Source: Micropterus salmoides
Lineage: Eukaryota > Chordata > Actinopteri > Centrarchiformes > Centrarchidae
Assembly: GCF_014851395.1 (NCBI RefSeq)
Contig: NW_024041262.1
Location: forward strand, 13,041,252 to 13,105,251
DNA: 64,000 bases
Direction of reading: 5' to 3'
Shown here: one piece after another, positions 1 through 12,000 of the stretch
Numbering within the stretch: the first letter of the stretch is position 1
Layout: every line of letters starts with the position of its first letter
Position numbers and translations under genes: made by a program
The notes under the pieces: generated by a model
Seen by the model: only the letters and a program-made list of their open reading frames with translations
Databases searched by the model: none
What the model was told of the DNA's origin: nothing

Positions 1-2165
1 AAGGAGGGATATTTTGCCTTTTTTCCCCTCCCAGAGCTGCAGAGAGAGATGGGGGACGGCAGCCATGTCTTCTTCTATGATGTTCTATGCTGGAATGGAG
101 AAAGAGAGAGGACAGGGGGAGGAAGAAAGGAAAATGATGTGGGTTTTTTGCATTGTGTACGTACTTGTATGTAGTCTGTAGTGTCCAGATATATCTAGCA
201 AGCACTTGTAACGTCCGCTTCAGAAAGGAAAAAAGGGGGAGAATCACAAAAGATGGGTTACTTTAGTCTCCGGCCTGCTGGGGATTGGAAAAAACTTTTA
301 AATAATTTACAAATGTTGATGTTTTGTTTATTTTTTTTGTACTAAGTGTATTTAAAAAAACACAAAAACAAGTTGCTTGGAACGTCACCAATGCCTTTAA
401 GGGGTTCTTAAAGGGATGTCTCGCTATCAACATTTTTATTTGATGACTGCAAGATGATTTAAAAACTGAATATGAATATACAGAATGTTTGTAAAGGCCA
501 AGAGACTTAAGTTTTAAAAATGCAGCTGGGATGAGGAGAAAGATTTGTGTGGACATGTACAAATACAAAAAGAAAAAGGGGAAATACAGGCTTTCTGGCA
601 TCCATGACATATTGAGTATCTAAACAACATAGGTGTCTATGGGAGTCACTCCAATGCATGAGATAGATGTACAAAAAAAAATTTGTAAAACATGACCAAA
701 CACATTTGAAATGTACCGTACCTGTCCAAGTTTCACTGGCATTCAAGATCACGTGTCCCACATTTTTTGATCTTTACTGTAAATATTTATGGGTATATTG
801 GAAAAAAAACAACAAAAAACAAGTCATTGGTTTTATAGAGTAACAAAGATAATAATAGTAATTTTGATATATTCAAATGAGTATTGAATTCAAGAGTTAG
901 AGCGACAACTCCAACTGCATTTTCTATAGCTGTCAATATTGCCATAACTAATCCTGATGTAATTGTTGTTGTAATCATGTTCACATTTTTCTTGCGAAAA
1001 GAAAAGAGCCCACTTTTGACTGTAAAAAAACATAGATGATTTTAAAAAAAACTGTTGCATTATCCGGTATGGTGTGTGTTCAAGGTATTAATGATTATTA
1101 ATAATGGATTATTAATAATTGTTAATGATTCATGTGTGTGTTGAGCGGTAAAGTATGGTTATATTGCCACATTGTTTTAGACAAAAACAAACAACACTCC
1201 TATAACAGTTAAGCCCCCCACTGTTCACGTGAACTCTGACCTCCTCCTCTGGACTCTGGGAAGACAAAAAAAAAGATTTTTTCAATTGGGCACTGGAATG
1301 TAAATGCATTTTTTTTTTTTTTTGTTTGTTTTCAGTTTAGGAATAAGTTTCACAGAGCCTCTCACAGAACCATGGGGGGGAACAAAGAGATGAAGAGAGA
1401 CGCGCACAATCCTAGTTGATGATCGTACTGCTGAAGACAAGCTGGAAGTGTGAAAGGATGGGTGTCGACTGAGCTGCTGTGAACGTGGCCATCCTCTTGT
1501 GCAGTCACAGCAGCTGTGACCGCAGAAGCCCGTCCTCACAGATAAAGACACCAGTCAGTGTTTCGTGAGCACGGTGCACATGATGCTTCAGGAGGTTCTT
1601 CCTCCCGTCATTTACTTGAAGGAGATCAGAAATAACTGGACTTTTTTTGTTGTTGTTATTTTTAAATTTTTAAATTGAAAGAAAATGAAAAAAGATAATC
1701 ACCCTGCTGTTTGTATGACTCGGAAACACCAGCTCAAGACAAATCCCTGTATAACCTACTACTTTATGCTTGGTTGGAATCTCAGTGCATGCATAAACTC
1801 CTTATATAAACTAAGACTGGCGGGTTCTGGGCGGCCCTCGTGTCGGAGAAATCAGTGTGGTAGTGTTGTTTTTTTTTTAGACGGGTTGTTGTCAGTGTCA
1901 GAGGTTATGGCGAGAGCAGGGAATCCCTGTGTTGTGCCTGGATGAAAGATGAAGACGAAGAAGCAACGCAGGCTCATCTGTGTTTTGCAGAGTTTTCAGG
2001 GGTGGGGGTGTGGTGGGGTGGGGTTAAAATCCTTATTAAATATTCAAAACAAGCTAATTCCAAGATTGAGGAGGAGAAGGAAGAAGGGTCTTAACACATG
2101 TATTGGAAAAGAAATGGGGTGCTTTAAAAAGTAATTTAAAAAAAGATAATAAATTGATATTAACA
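1..2165 (+). other. Probable 3' UTR of an upstream gene (no coding exon seen)
   Basis: No open frame here looks like a real exon on either strand. The stretch is A/T-rich with short T and A runs, a TGTAAATA Pumilio-type motif at 778-785, and an AATAAA hexamer near 2147-2152 in an A-rich context. These are typical of a long vertebrate 3' UTR read on the + strand and ending near 2165. This is inference: the coding part would lie left of the window and I cannot name the gene. It could equally be plain intergenic DNA. Confidence 0.3.
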
Positions 2166-2219
2166 CATTAATTCGTCTTGATTTGATGTACTTTACTCAG
2201 ATGACATACATTATTTTTA

Positions 2220-2800
2220 GAACTGAACCAATTAGTTAATCGATTGGTTGATCATCAGAAAATGAATCGCCAACTAATATGACAATCGATTAATCATTTA
2301 AGTTGTTTTCAATCAATTAAAATGTCAAGAAATATCTGTTCCAGTTTCTTAAATGTGGACGTGCTGGTTATCTTTGTCTTCTGATATTAAGACACGTTGT
2401 TTTGACCGTTCAGACAAAACAAGACGTTTAATATGTCAACTTTGGACATTTTTCATGAGCCAAGCGATTCATAGAGAAAATAATCGGCAGATTTATTGAT
2501 AACAAAAATAACTGTTAGTTGCAGCCTTAGATTATTTTAATTATCGATCAATATTCCCAATTATTTTCTTGGTTAATCGATTAAACATTTGGTCCATAGA
2601 AATTTCAGGAAATAGTGTCTGTGTGGGGGTGGAGAAGTGCATGTTGACATATTAAAATGTCTTATTTTTGACTAACGGGTCAAAACTGGATAATCATGTT
2701 GCAATCATAGAAAAATAAACTAATAATCACAATTAGTCAAATTTAAGTAACTAATTATCATTTCGTTTGTGTTGACTAATCGAATAATCATTTCAGCTCA
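2220..2800. repeat. Inverted (head-to-head) pair of an ATCGATTAAT-type dispersed repeat
   Basis: Two diverged copies of one repeat lie back to back. Copy 1 (about 2222-2527) reads on the - strand and copy 2 (about 2528-2800) on the + strand. They abut at a GTTGCAGCC junction near 2519-2527. Both outer ends carry an AGCTGAA-like terminus (AGAACTGAACC at left, the complement of TTTCAGCTC at right) followed by GATTAGT/ATCGA-like sequence. Repeats with these ends are, from memory, abundant in percomorph fish and probably non-autonomous DNA transposons. The same arrangement recurs at 4944-5316. Confidence 0.6.
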
Positions 2801-2829
2801 AGGTTACCATTATAGATTCTCACTACTTA

Positions 2830-4026
2830 CTTTTCCCTAAACACAATTTATCTGTATTTATGCAATGCTGACTCGCATCTATGGTGTGTGTGTGTGTGTA
2901 TCCTGAGCTGCTTTTCGTCCTGTGTGTGTGACTCTGACATCATTGTTGTAGGCCGACTGGGAGGATCTGTGCGCACCTCCCTTTAAGGTGCGTCTGTCAT
3001 CTGTGCTGTTAATGGAAAGTCATTCCGGCTGTTTTCTGCGGTGCAGGAGATCTGTTCCAGCTGGCCCGAGGAAGGCGGGGGAAACACCGTAGGACCATTT
3101 TGCGTCGGCCGAAAAAACTCCAGGAAGGAAGGGGCGAGGACAGGCTCCGCCGAGGGAGACGGAAATGAGAGGGGGGTGTCTAAAGAGGAAACCCTATCCC
3201 TTTAAGAGCAAGTGGGACATAGCGGTGCGAGAAAAGGAGAGGAGGGGGAGAAGAAAGAGGAATTAAAAAAGAAAAGGAAGAAAGAGACAGGGAGGGAGGA
3301 GGGAGTGCGGGCGATAAAAAAAGAAAGATGACATCCTCGCAGCTGAACGGCCGAGGTGGAGCGATAGGCTGCGGCCCGGCGAGAGCGCCGCTCGCCGGGG
3401 TCAGGGCTTGAATCCAACAACGAGGCTTCGACAAACACCCGATTGGCCTATTGGGGGAAATCGGAAAAATAGATTCATAAATTAAAAACAAAGCATGACC
3501 TGCTGTGCTGCCAGATACGTGTGTTGTAACCCATATTTGTTCTCTTGCGTAAAAATTCATCTATTTCACGTAGAGTGGTTTATGTTGATTGCTTAACATG
3601 TAATAGTCTGAAATCCGAATTTTTTGGGGGGGGTGCTTTTTTTTGGAAGCAGTTTTGTTGTGTGATATTGCGTTTCAGTGAGTTTTAGTGTTTGATGAAT
3701 TAAAGTTAGAAGCCAAAGTGAAAGAGAAAACAGGCCGTTATTGGACCTGGCCTGCTCCACCACTGCCTGTGTGCTGCAGCCTGCGTTAGTCAACAGCTGC
3801 GTGCATTTTAATTGACAGCATTAGGCTACCTCAATGAGAAAAACATATTTTTGCAGACGACTTTATTCACGTTTTTCACGCGAATCCAGAAGCCCGTCGT
3901 TTCCGCTGCAGCACAGGCGACTGTTTGCGCCTCGATCACCGGTGGGCCGATCAAAGCCATGCAAAGGCTGCTCTCCTCGATCACAATCAGGAGCTGACTT
4001 TATAATCTCCCTCGCTGTGGCGCAAA
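2830..4026 (+). promoter_or_regulatory. Probable maz promoter and 5' UTR region, CpG- and purine-rich
   Basis: About 3050-3420 is rich in CG dinucleotides and is the best CpG-island candidate upstream of the maz start codon. It holds a roughly 100-base purine tract (about 3229-3330) and a perfect 9-bp inverted repeat (3375-3383 with 3391-3399, 7-base loop). A (GT)n tract starts near 2884. I see no clear TATA box. An in-frame TAA at 4003-4005 precedes the ATG at 4027 and supports that start. The transcription start and any non-coding exon cannot be fixed from sequence alone. Confidence 0.4.
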
Positions 4027-7000
4027 ATGGACGCTGCTTGGAGCAATTTTCTCTTCCAGGTAGGCTTGTTGAGCAGGCATGACTGGCCTCTTTTTCATTT
4101 TCTCACACGGGCCACTCAGTGTGTGTGTTTGTGTGTGCGTGTGCCCAGCAGTCCTACAGCCCTCTCATCTTGTATTACAACGTAGCACTGTCAAGATAAT
4201 GCTCTGACTTGTGTTTACCTTTGGTGATGGCCTTTCTACTTGCTTCTCCAGAATGCTCCCACCCAAAACCAAGTGGAGGGGAGCCTCCAATCAGAGCTCA
4301 TGCCCGTGCACACGAGCTCTCCCCAAACCCCACCCACAGAGCACATAGCACAGCCTCCTTCCACTGTGGACACCGCTGCTCTTAGTGAGGATCCCCTGCC
4401 TGGTGAGGCACACATCGCTGCACTCTGCACCTGTAGAGCTGTTCAGTTCAAATTACATAACAGTTAACTTTTTTTGGTGATTTGTAGGCAAAAAGACAGG
4501 ACACATGGAATAACGATTTGGTTTATTATAAGCATACATAATAGTGGATATCAATCACTACTGAATACTTAATGTAGAAATGTAAATAGTACCAAAATAT
4601 TTCACTTTGAAAACTGTCTGATTTTACCTGTTCTGAATTTCCCTTTTAGACATTTTCAGTAGTGCCCAATATTCAAAATCTTCATTTTTGCTTGAATTCT
4701 ATAAAATCAATTTGGATCTAAGAATTTAGGTTGACTCAAAATGATCCTGTTGCTCAAATTGTTTCTCACTAGTTATTTGTTTGATAAAGGTTGTATGATA
4801 ACATTTAGTGAGCCCTAATAACGATGCTGTAATCACTTTTACTTCGCCACACATTTAAAAATAAAATTTTTGAAATAAATTGAAGACACAAGATGACATT
4901 TAAGGAACTTTCAACTAAACTGAGGCTGCTCCTTGTGATTAGAGCTGAAACAATCAGTAATATGATTTTAATTTTTTTTATTAATTAACATTAACTGTTG
5001 ATTGATTGATTAAGAAATTGTGTTGCAGCCCTTCATATGTTTATTTTTGATTATTCTAGTCATTAACCAGTTAGCTACTTAATCTATAAAATGTAAAAAA
5101 AAGTTGTGGAAAGTGCCCATCACAACGTCCCACAGTCCTAGACATCTTCAAATTGCTTGGTTTGTCCAACCAACAGTCTAAAACCCAAAAGATAATCAGT
5201 TAGTGGTGAAAGCGGCATTTTTTTGAAAAGCTGAATCCAATGGATGTTTTGCATTTTTGCTTGGTAAATAACAGTTGATCGATCAACCAATCAGTTGTTT
5301 TGCTGATTGTTTCAGCAGAACCGCTTAGATAGATTTTCACCTGCAAACTACCAAAACAGGGTTGACTGGGAAGTACATGTCTGACAGAGGTTCACTTCAC
5401 TTTCCTTATTGTTGCGTAGCTCAGTCAACGTTTACTGACTCATAATCAGTCATTAACAGTCATATTACTGTTGACCTAATCTGCCTGAAATGTTGTTATA
5501 AATGCGTATTTGAAAATACTAAATCAGCTTCTTTGAAATTAAAATTTTCTCTCTTTCCATGTTTTCTCCCACCTGCCTGTGGTCCAGTGAAGCCAGTGTC
5601 TCGGCCGGCCCGCATGCCCCACATCTGTGCCATCTGCAACAAGCAGTTCAAGAACAACTACAACCTGCGGCGGCACCAGTCGGTCCACACTGGGGTACGC
5701 ATGAAGGACAGGGCCAGAGAGCAGGCGGAGGGGGCAAAGGAGGCCGGTCAGGTGGCGGTGGTGGCGGTGGCGGCCCCGTCGGCGATGGCGGTGGGGGCCG
5801 GAGGGAGGGTGGAGAGGCCCACTGTTCCCCTCTCCCTGCTACACCTCTCCGCACCTACCCCTCTCGCCCCTCCCGGCGTGCTGGCGGGGGTCCAGCAGCC
5901 TCACCTGGGTAGTCAGGATGGTGAAGGGGTTGCCATGCCAAACGTAATGGCTAGTGTTAACCCCCATGTTCCGCCTCCTGCTGCTGTCGTCATGGCCACA
6001 GGGGCGACAGTACAGGTGGGTCAGGGCCTTGTGGAGATGGCTGTCGTCAACCCCAAACCTTCAAGCATGTTGTTTCTTAAGCTCCCTGGCCAACGGGACG
6101 GTTAAGCCACTTTCTTTTGCTGTTTGGGACTTGCAGGCAGTTACTGTGTCTCACATGCTTCGAATTAGACTGAAACTCTCCTGTGTGTTAAATTTGACAA
6201 AATGTCAATCAATTCAGGGACCAGTAAAAAAGTTTGGCACTGGTCCACCGTTTGAGAAACACCGTGCTAGAAGCCCCCCACGCTCCCCTGCATGTTCTCT
6301 GTAACACAAACAGTGTGAAAGCAGATAAAGACTTAAAATTCAGTGAGAAGTTAATCTAACCCGCCAATCAACTGTCAGAAATGTTTTGCACAAGTGATGA
6401 CATACAACTTTGGTACAAATCAAGCAAAAATATATGTATGCATTGCATGGTTTCAAAAATAGATATAAAAATGTTAAAATAGTGACTGAATATATTTTTT
6501 GAGTATATAACTCTGCACAGAAAATGCGTACCGTATAAACTCTGTAGTGTGTTTATGTGCTTGTCTGTTTCGCCTCAGCGGCCCACAAATCCCAACCCGA
6601 ATCCGGTGAGGAAGAACCACGCCTGCGAGACCTGTGGAAAAGCTTTCCGGGACGTTTACCATCTTAACCGCCACCGCCTGTCTCACTCAGATGAGAAGCC
6701 GTTCTCCTGCCCCATCTGCCAGCAGCGCTTCAAGAGGAAGGACCGCATGAGCCACCATGTGCGCTCCCACCAGGGTGGTGTGGAAAAACCCTACGTCTGC
6801 CCCCACTGTGGCAAGGCTTTCTCCAGGTGACACAACAGTTTAAGTCTAATAACATCTCTCTCAGGATGGAGTTAGTTGAATAGTAAAACACAGAGTCAGC
6901 TAGCCTAATGAAAAATTCACCTACCAGCACCTCTAAAGCTCACTTATTATCATATTCTATCTCATATATTTAATCTGTACAAAAATGAAATTGTAAAAAT

Positions 7001-9070
7001 TCCAATTTGCCTTTTAACACATTTATTATGTACATGACTATTTCTAGACTGGGACCAGAAGCTAAACAAACTAACCCTAGCTCTGTATCCATGATTAAAG
7101 ACCACATAGGGTCCTTTAATTTGAGTGTGAACACACAAAGCTGTAACAGTCCTAATATGCTGACTCTCTTTTTGTTCCCAAGGCCCGACCATCTCAACAG
7201 TCACGTCAGACAGGTGCACTCCTCAGAGCGACCCTTCAAATGCCCGGTATGTCATGTTTGCCCTCACCGAGCAGCTGTACACAGCATCTCTTTTGAATCC
7301 ATCGATGTCAACAACGAGCAATGTTTACATGCAGAGTGTTCCAGATGAGTTAAGGTTGAGGTCTTTTAAATTTCTGCGTGTTTATCTGTTGTCAACTGCC
7401 TCATACAGATATCATGACATGAGTAAATGAACACTGAGAGTATTGGGAACTGATCTGGATCAAGTACATGCCTTTTTGAATCACAGAATACACAGCAGGG
7501 ATCTTGTTGTAATTGCACTGTAATTGTTGTGTTTACATGCAGCAGCACAAAGCCTGATATTATTGGAATAGCTTTTTGTGCACACATTTTCAAGGTTTTC
7601 AAATGGTGAAAGGTAACCGTTAAAAGAGCACAACATGTGCAAAGGATTTTACTTTTATACATTTGTCTCAAATCACATATCGATTCTGTCTTTTTTCAGA
7701 CCTGCGAGTCCAGCTTTGCCACAAAGGATCGTTTGCGTGCGCATATGATTCGCCATGAGGAGAAAGTCCCCTGCCACATCTGTGGAAAGCTCCTGTCTGC
7801 TGCTTACATCACAGATCACATGAGGGTGCACAACCAGTCACAGCACCACGCCTGCCATCTCTGCAACCGCAGTAAGCACAGATGCTTTGATTCATTTACA
7901 TTAAAGCGGATATCATCAATATTTTAACATTAGTAATTGTTAGCGTGACTACATGTAATGTGAATAGAGCTTCTCATAGGCTACATTCAAACTACTATGT
8001 TTCTGTTTTAAAACGCAGCACTCTTGCTAAGTTAACACCTGCCATCCACACTAAAATGGCAAATCTGAACACCTACGGAGAAGCCTGAAAAACGCTGCAG
8101 ACCCTGTTTTCATTTTAAAACTCTGTTAGTGCGGACACGCGAAAACGGAGGACTTTGAAAACGATGATGTGGACAATCACATTTGGCTTCCTGGTTCAGT
8201 CTTATAAGTCATGGCATATCCTTGATTCATCAGGCTCCTGTCTCTCTCTGTCTTTCCTAGCAGCCTTTTTATCGTTAAATCCTCTGCAACTTTGGAGTAG
8301 CAACCTGCTTCCAGTGGCAGCTGTTCTTATTGAAAAAGTTCTGATAAACCCACTGCCCGCTAACTGTCCAGCATCAAACAGACACACACAGTTAGCGACC
8401 AGATGGTGAACATAGAGGAGCATTTAGCAGCTAAAGAGTCAGGTATTTCCCTCAGGAGTTGGTCAAGACCATAACAGAGCTAAAAGGAGAGTGAATATTT
8501 GACTGTAACATTTATAATTATCAACTCCAAATGAATGCTAATGTTGCTCCATTTCTGCTGGATGTTGAAATAGGCAACTGTCTGCTAATAAGCCATAACA
8601 ACTTCAAAAAATAATTTGCGGGTTTACATGCGAGTTATTTTGGCTTAGTGCTGAATGAACTTTGCTCTAACATCTATACTTCTCGTAATATGTAATTTTC
8701 ACTCTTTCCTACCGTCTCTTCATCAGGCTTCACCACACTGACATACCTTCGTGTCCATGCCCAGAAGCACCATGGCCAGGAGTGGAAGGACAGTCCGGGG
8801 GGCTTTGGCGGTTCAGGCTCTGGTGGCATACTCGTCTGCCACTTGTGCGGTGTCCACTGCAAGACACCCACCCAGCTCCAGGGCCACATGGGCACCCATG
8901 GCAACAGCCAGGGTGCTCCGAGCCCCATCACCTCCAGTGTGGGTGCCAGCAGCTCTGTCTCCCTTAGTAACATGGTGACAGCACCTACTGTGTATGTCAC
9001 TGGTAACACGGTGGTGGACCTGCTTGTCACAGACTGCTCTAGCATTGCAGCACCACAGTCCCACAGTTAG
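4027..9070 (+). CDS. maz: maz, MYC-associated zinc finger protein (7 coding exons)
   Basis: Nuclear C2H2 transcription factor; MAZ binds GC-rich promoter boxes. Exons: 4027-4059, 4252-4402, 5588-6015, 6579-6826, 7183-7246, 7700-7871, 8727-9070; all introns are GT-AG, phases agree, total 1440 nt (479 aa). It opens MDAAWSNFLFQ, like the short-start MAZ isoform and VEZF1. Exon 2 has the MAZ string STVDTAAL. Eight fingers follow: one in exon 3 (HICAIC...H, near residue 73), two in exon 4 (HACETC, FSCPIC), one split over exons 4-5 (YVCPHC, PDHLNSHVRQVH), one split over exons 5-6 (FKCPTC), one in exon 6 (VPCHIC), one split over exons 6-7 (HACHLC), and a last one in exon 7 (LVCHLC). The FKRKDRM and ATKDRLRAH segments match MAZ closely. 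The finger-8 text CKTPTQLQGHM favours MAZ over VEZF1. The C-terminal tail after finger 8 is longer than in human MAZ. Start supported by an upstream in-frame stop. Confidence 0.93.
4944..5316. repeat. Palindromic repeat element in maz intron 2
   Basis: Same family and architecture as 2220-2800. A short reversed arm (about 4944-5030, ending GTTGCAGCCC) is followed by a longer forward copy (about 5040-5316). The outer ends form an exact 14-bp inverted repeat, GCTGAAACAATCAG at 4944-4957 and its complement at 5303-5316. I could not find an obvious target-site duplication. It is probably a non-autonomous DNA transposon and lies wholly in the intron. Confidence 0.65.
6880..7065. repeat. Dispersed repeat fragment in maz intron 4
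   Basis: The stretch GTCAGCTAGCCTAATG...CCTACCAGCACCTCTAAAGCTCAC followed by an A/T-rich run resembles the middle of a repeat that I remember as common in percomorph introns. A piece that looks like the left part of the same family lies near 56620-56690. Family name unknown to me and no ends visible. Confidence 0.4.
7995..8660 (+). repeat. Dispersed repeat in maz intron 6, second copy near 58610-58850
   Basis: The segment about 8345-8570 (GGTGAACATAGAGGAGCATT, then TTAGCAGCTAAAGAG, then TATTTCCCTCAGGA) matches 58610-58850 in the same orientation with many substitutions. The upstream part (about 8030-8160), with AAAACGGAGGACTTTGAAAACG, looks like one end of the same or an adjoining element. 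Two copies 50 kb apart make it a dispersed repeat rather than a local duplication. Class not determined. Confidence 0.55.
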
Positions 9071-12000
9071 CAGTAGAGCGCACAGCAATAATAACCTCAG
9101 TCCCTTAACAGAGGGCAAGGTTAGAGAAGGTTAAAGTTAAGCGTAGATGCTGATCCAGTTTCAGTTTTGTAATGTCCCCACTTATAGGTAAGGTTGGGAT
9201 TAAGGGTGGAGAGAGATTAACACCAGTCAGCGTTCAAGGGCTGCGTCAGAGAAAAGTAGAAAAAGCTGTATTAGATCAGTGAAGTCATGGAAAGAGGGAC
9301 ATTTGTGGCTGCAGCAGGTTCATTAACACTAACGACAAACATGGATGTGTTGTCCAAATATTCCTGAATGCTCTCGCACATTTAAGACTCCAATGAAACT
9401 GTGGTATTGTGAGCATCTACTGTATTACTCTTCCCTCTCTGCCCTCTCTCTCTCTCTATCCCTCAACCCTGGCATTGGCTGCTCTCTGCAAGTGCACCAA
9501 GTACTGTATATCTCACACCAGCTCTGATCTTACCTCCATTTTGCAGCTCACTTACTAAGAATCCAAATGGCTTGCGTTAAGAAGTCGAAGGGAGAGAAAA
9601 AACGTAACGAAGAAACACATTAGATGGGGAAGTTGTGTGTTTGGGTGTGCATAAGTCAGGGCTCCTGTAGCACGTAAGGTTGTTTGTTCACAAATCTAAA
9701 ATTTGATTTTGCAAAGCCGAATATGCCAGTTTATTAGGTCTCTAGAGGGCTGTTTATAGATGAGGACAGAAGGCCATACGTGTTGTGGTCCGTATGGATT
9801 TGTGGGATGTACTTTTTCATTTGTTTCCTAAAGGTACAGAGATAAGAGTAGAGTTGTGTTCAGGAGTGTCAAGCACCTTAAATTGTTATTGTTTGATTCA
9901 GTGAGGATCAAAAATGGGTTTGAGATTTCTTGGATGTTCTTGCTCTGAGTCTTCCTCTTTGAGTCTGGCCATTTAAAAAAAGAAAAAAAGAAGAACAAGA
10001 AACATTAACTGCTAATCAACACTTCAGCTTCTGACATGGCAATTCTTGCACCCAGAAACTACCTTTTTTAGCATGAAAATAAGCTAGCTCAGCCATGCTT
10101 ATTGTTAGGGAGCTGTCAGGACAAAAGAGAATTTTTGCAGTTCCATGAAGTTAGTTGGCTGTAAACAATAATATTTATAAAAGTGTTGATTTTATTCAGA
10201 GGATTTTAACATTGTTGGCCATTCATTTGATTGTAACTGTCATTGCCATAGTCCTTATGTTTTCTCTATGTACCAGTCCAATGAGTGAAACTTATGCATT
10301 AGATTTAGTCATTTAACTCTGTATAGCACATAATGTTCTGAACGCAAGTCATTATCGTTCTACATTAATCATGTGAAGAATGGTCACTTGTCCGTTGGAT
10401 ATGTTTGGTTGCTTTGAGTTATATTGTGAGTGATGTGGTGTCGAGGAAGGGCTTACAAAGTCATAAGTCATGCAAAATAAGTACAATGGGAGTTTGACAA
10501 CACCACGCGGTATGCTGTAAACAAATCCTGGTTTTGTACTGGAGTGCTTTTTCAGTTTTGTGTTCATATGTTACCTTGAATTGTAGAGTTGTTTGTTTCT
10601 TCCTTTTCTTTTTTTCTTTGGAGATGTGTTCCTTCGTGTTGAGAAAAGTAGTGGTTTATTAAAAAGTTAATTTTAGGGTTTTTTTCTCCATTACACTAAG
10701 AAAAAAATAATACCTCTACTCTAGGATTCTGTACAGCTCTTGTGATACATCTTAATGCCTTATCGTACTCAACTGCATTTTAATTCTTTTATGATGAAAT
10801 ATTTCAAATCTTAGTCATGGATTCATTAAGAATATTAATGGGATGTATTTATATTTATATTTTTATATTTCTCAACAGTATGCATGTCTAAAAGGTTGTT
10901 AGAGCAAAAAAAATCGATGATGCTTACTACAGTCATAAATATTATGTTATTTTGTAGATGATGTAGAGATCATGTTATTATTTTGTAATTTGGACAATTT
11001 AAAGTAAAAAGAGTAAACAGGCATTTTTTTGTGTGCTGATCTGTTCACCATTTACACCACAGCTTTTTCATTGCCACATCCACAAAGTATGATTTAATGC
11101 AGGATGTATCATGAATTGCTGTTGCTCACCATTAAGAAAGGATCAAGTCACTTTGAGTGTAGTTGCCACCAAAGTATCCAGTTACATAGAAAAGGGCATT
11201 CCAGACCTCTCTGAAAGCGGAGCAGTACATATTCTGATACAAATATTAAGCTGTTTTCATCAAACTGGTAGTCAGACGCAAACATGTACAAGTTGCTGTG
11301 TGACACAAATCTATCCTTAAAGGGATAGTGATGGTAATCTAATACAGTTTTTGTTAAATTCAGAAAATATTTCCTCACAGTTCACTAGCTCTCTGTTTTG
11401 TGGGTGCTCTGAAAACAAATCTGGTTTTCCTACACAGCCCTGGCTCTTTAAATGGAAAATAAAGGAAGTGGTGTGGACCTTGCCACACAACATTGTTCCA
11501 GCCAATCGGCAACAGGAGCAGTGAGAGAGAGAGTTCTACACACTGGCAAATTCAAAAATGCTGGACTCCAGGCACCATGAAGGACAGATGGACGAAAAAC
11601 AGCCAGAGGAAAAGGTCTGAAGAGTATAAACAGAGAAGAAAGTTATGACCAGGCAAGGGTGAAGCTGTTTCAACACTGGAGAAACCTAAGAGATTTGAAA
11701 TTTAGGGGACAGAGCTTTTGATGGAGCACTGAAAAGAGGGGTGTATTTGTTTGGCAGTTATATTATCAACAATGCTTATGCAGAATCACTCTGACTCATG
11801 TCTCGTCGATAACTGGCCAAATATGGAGAACATGACTTCACATCAACATCGTTTGAACACAGCTGCAACAGACGTTACTAGAAAGTTTCCAATCTTAAAG
11901 ACTCAATAGTATCCAGAAGGTTTTGTCAGCAACCTCTCCTAATGAAAGAAGAGGCTTATTTCTCCATCCTGTACACTGTCAACACTAAAAGGTAAAAGTA

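Noticed and set aside
3180..3560. 126-codon open frame on the - strand (Pro/Ser/Phe-rich)
   Set aside because: It is the reverse complement of the purine-rich promoter tract of maz; low complexity and no domain.
4027..9070. vezf1 as an alternative identity for the zinc finger gene
   Set aside because: The N-terminus is similar, but STVDTAAL, the extra C-terminal finger with CKTPTQLQGHM and the kif22/prrt2 neighbourhood favour maz.
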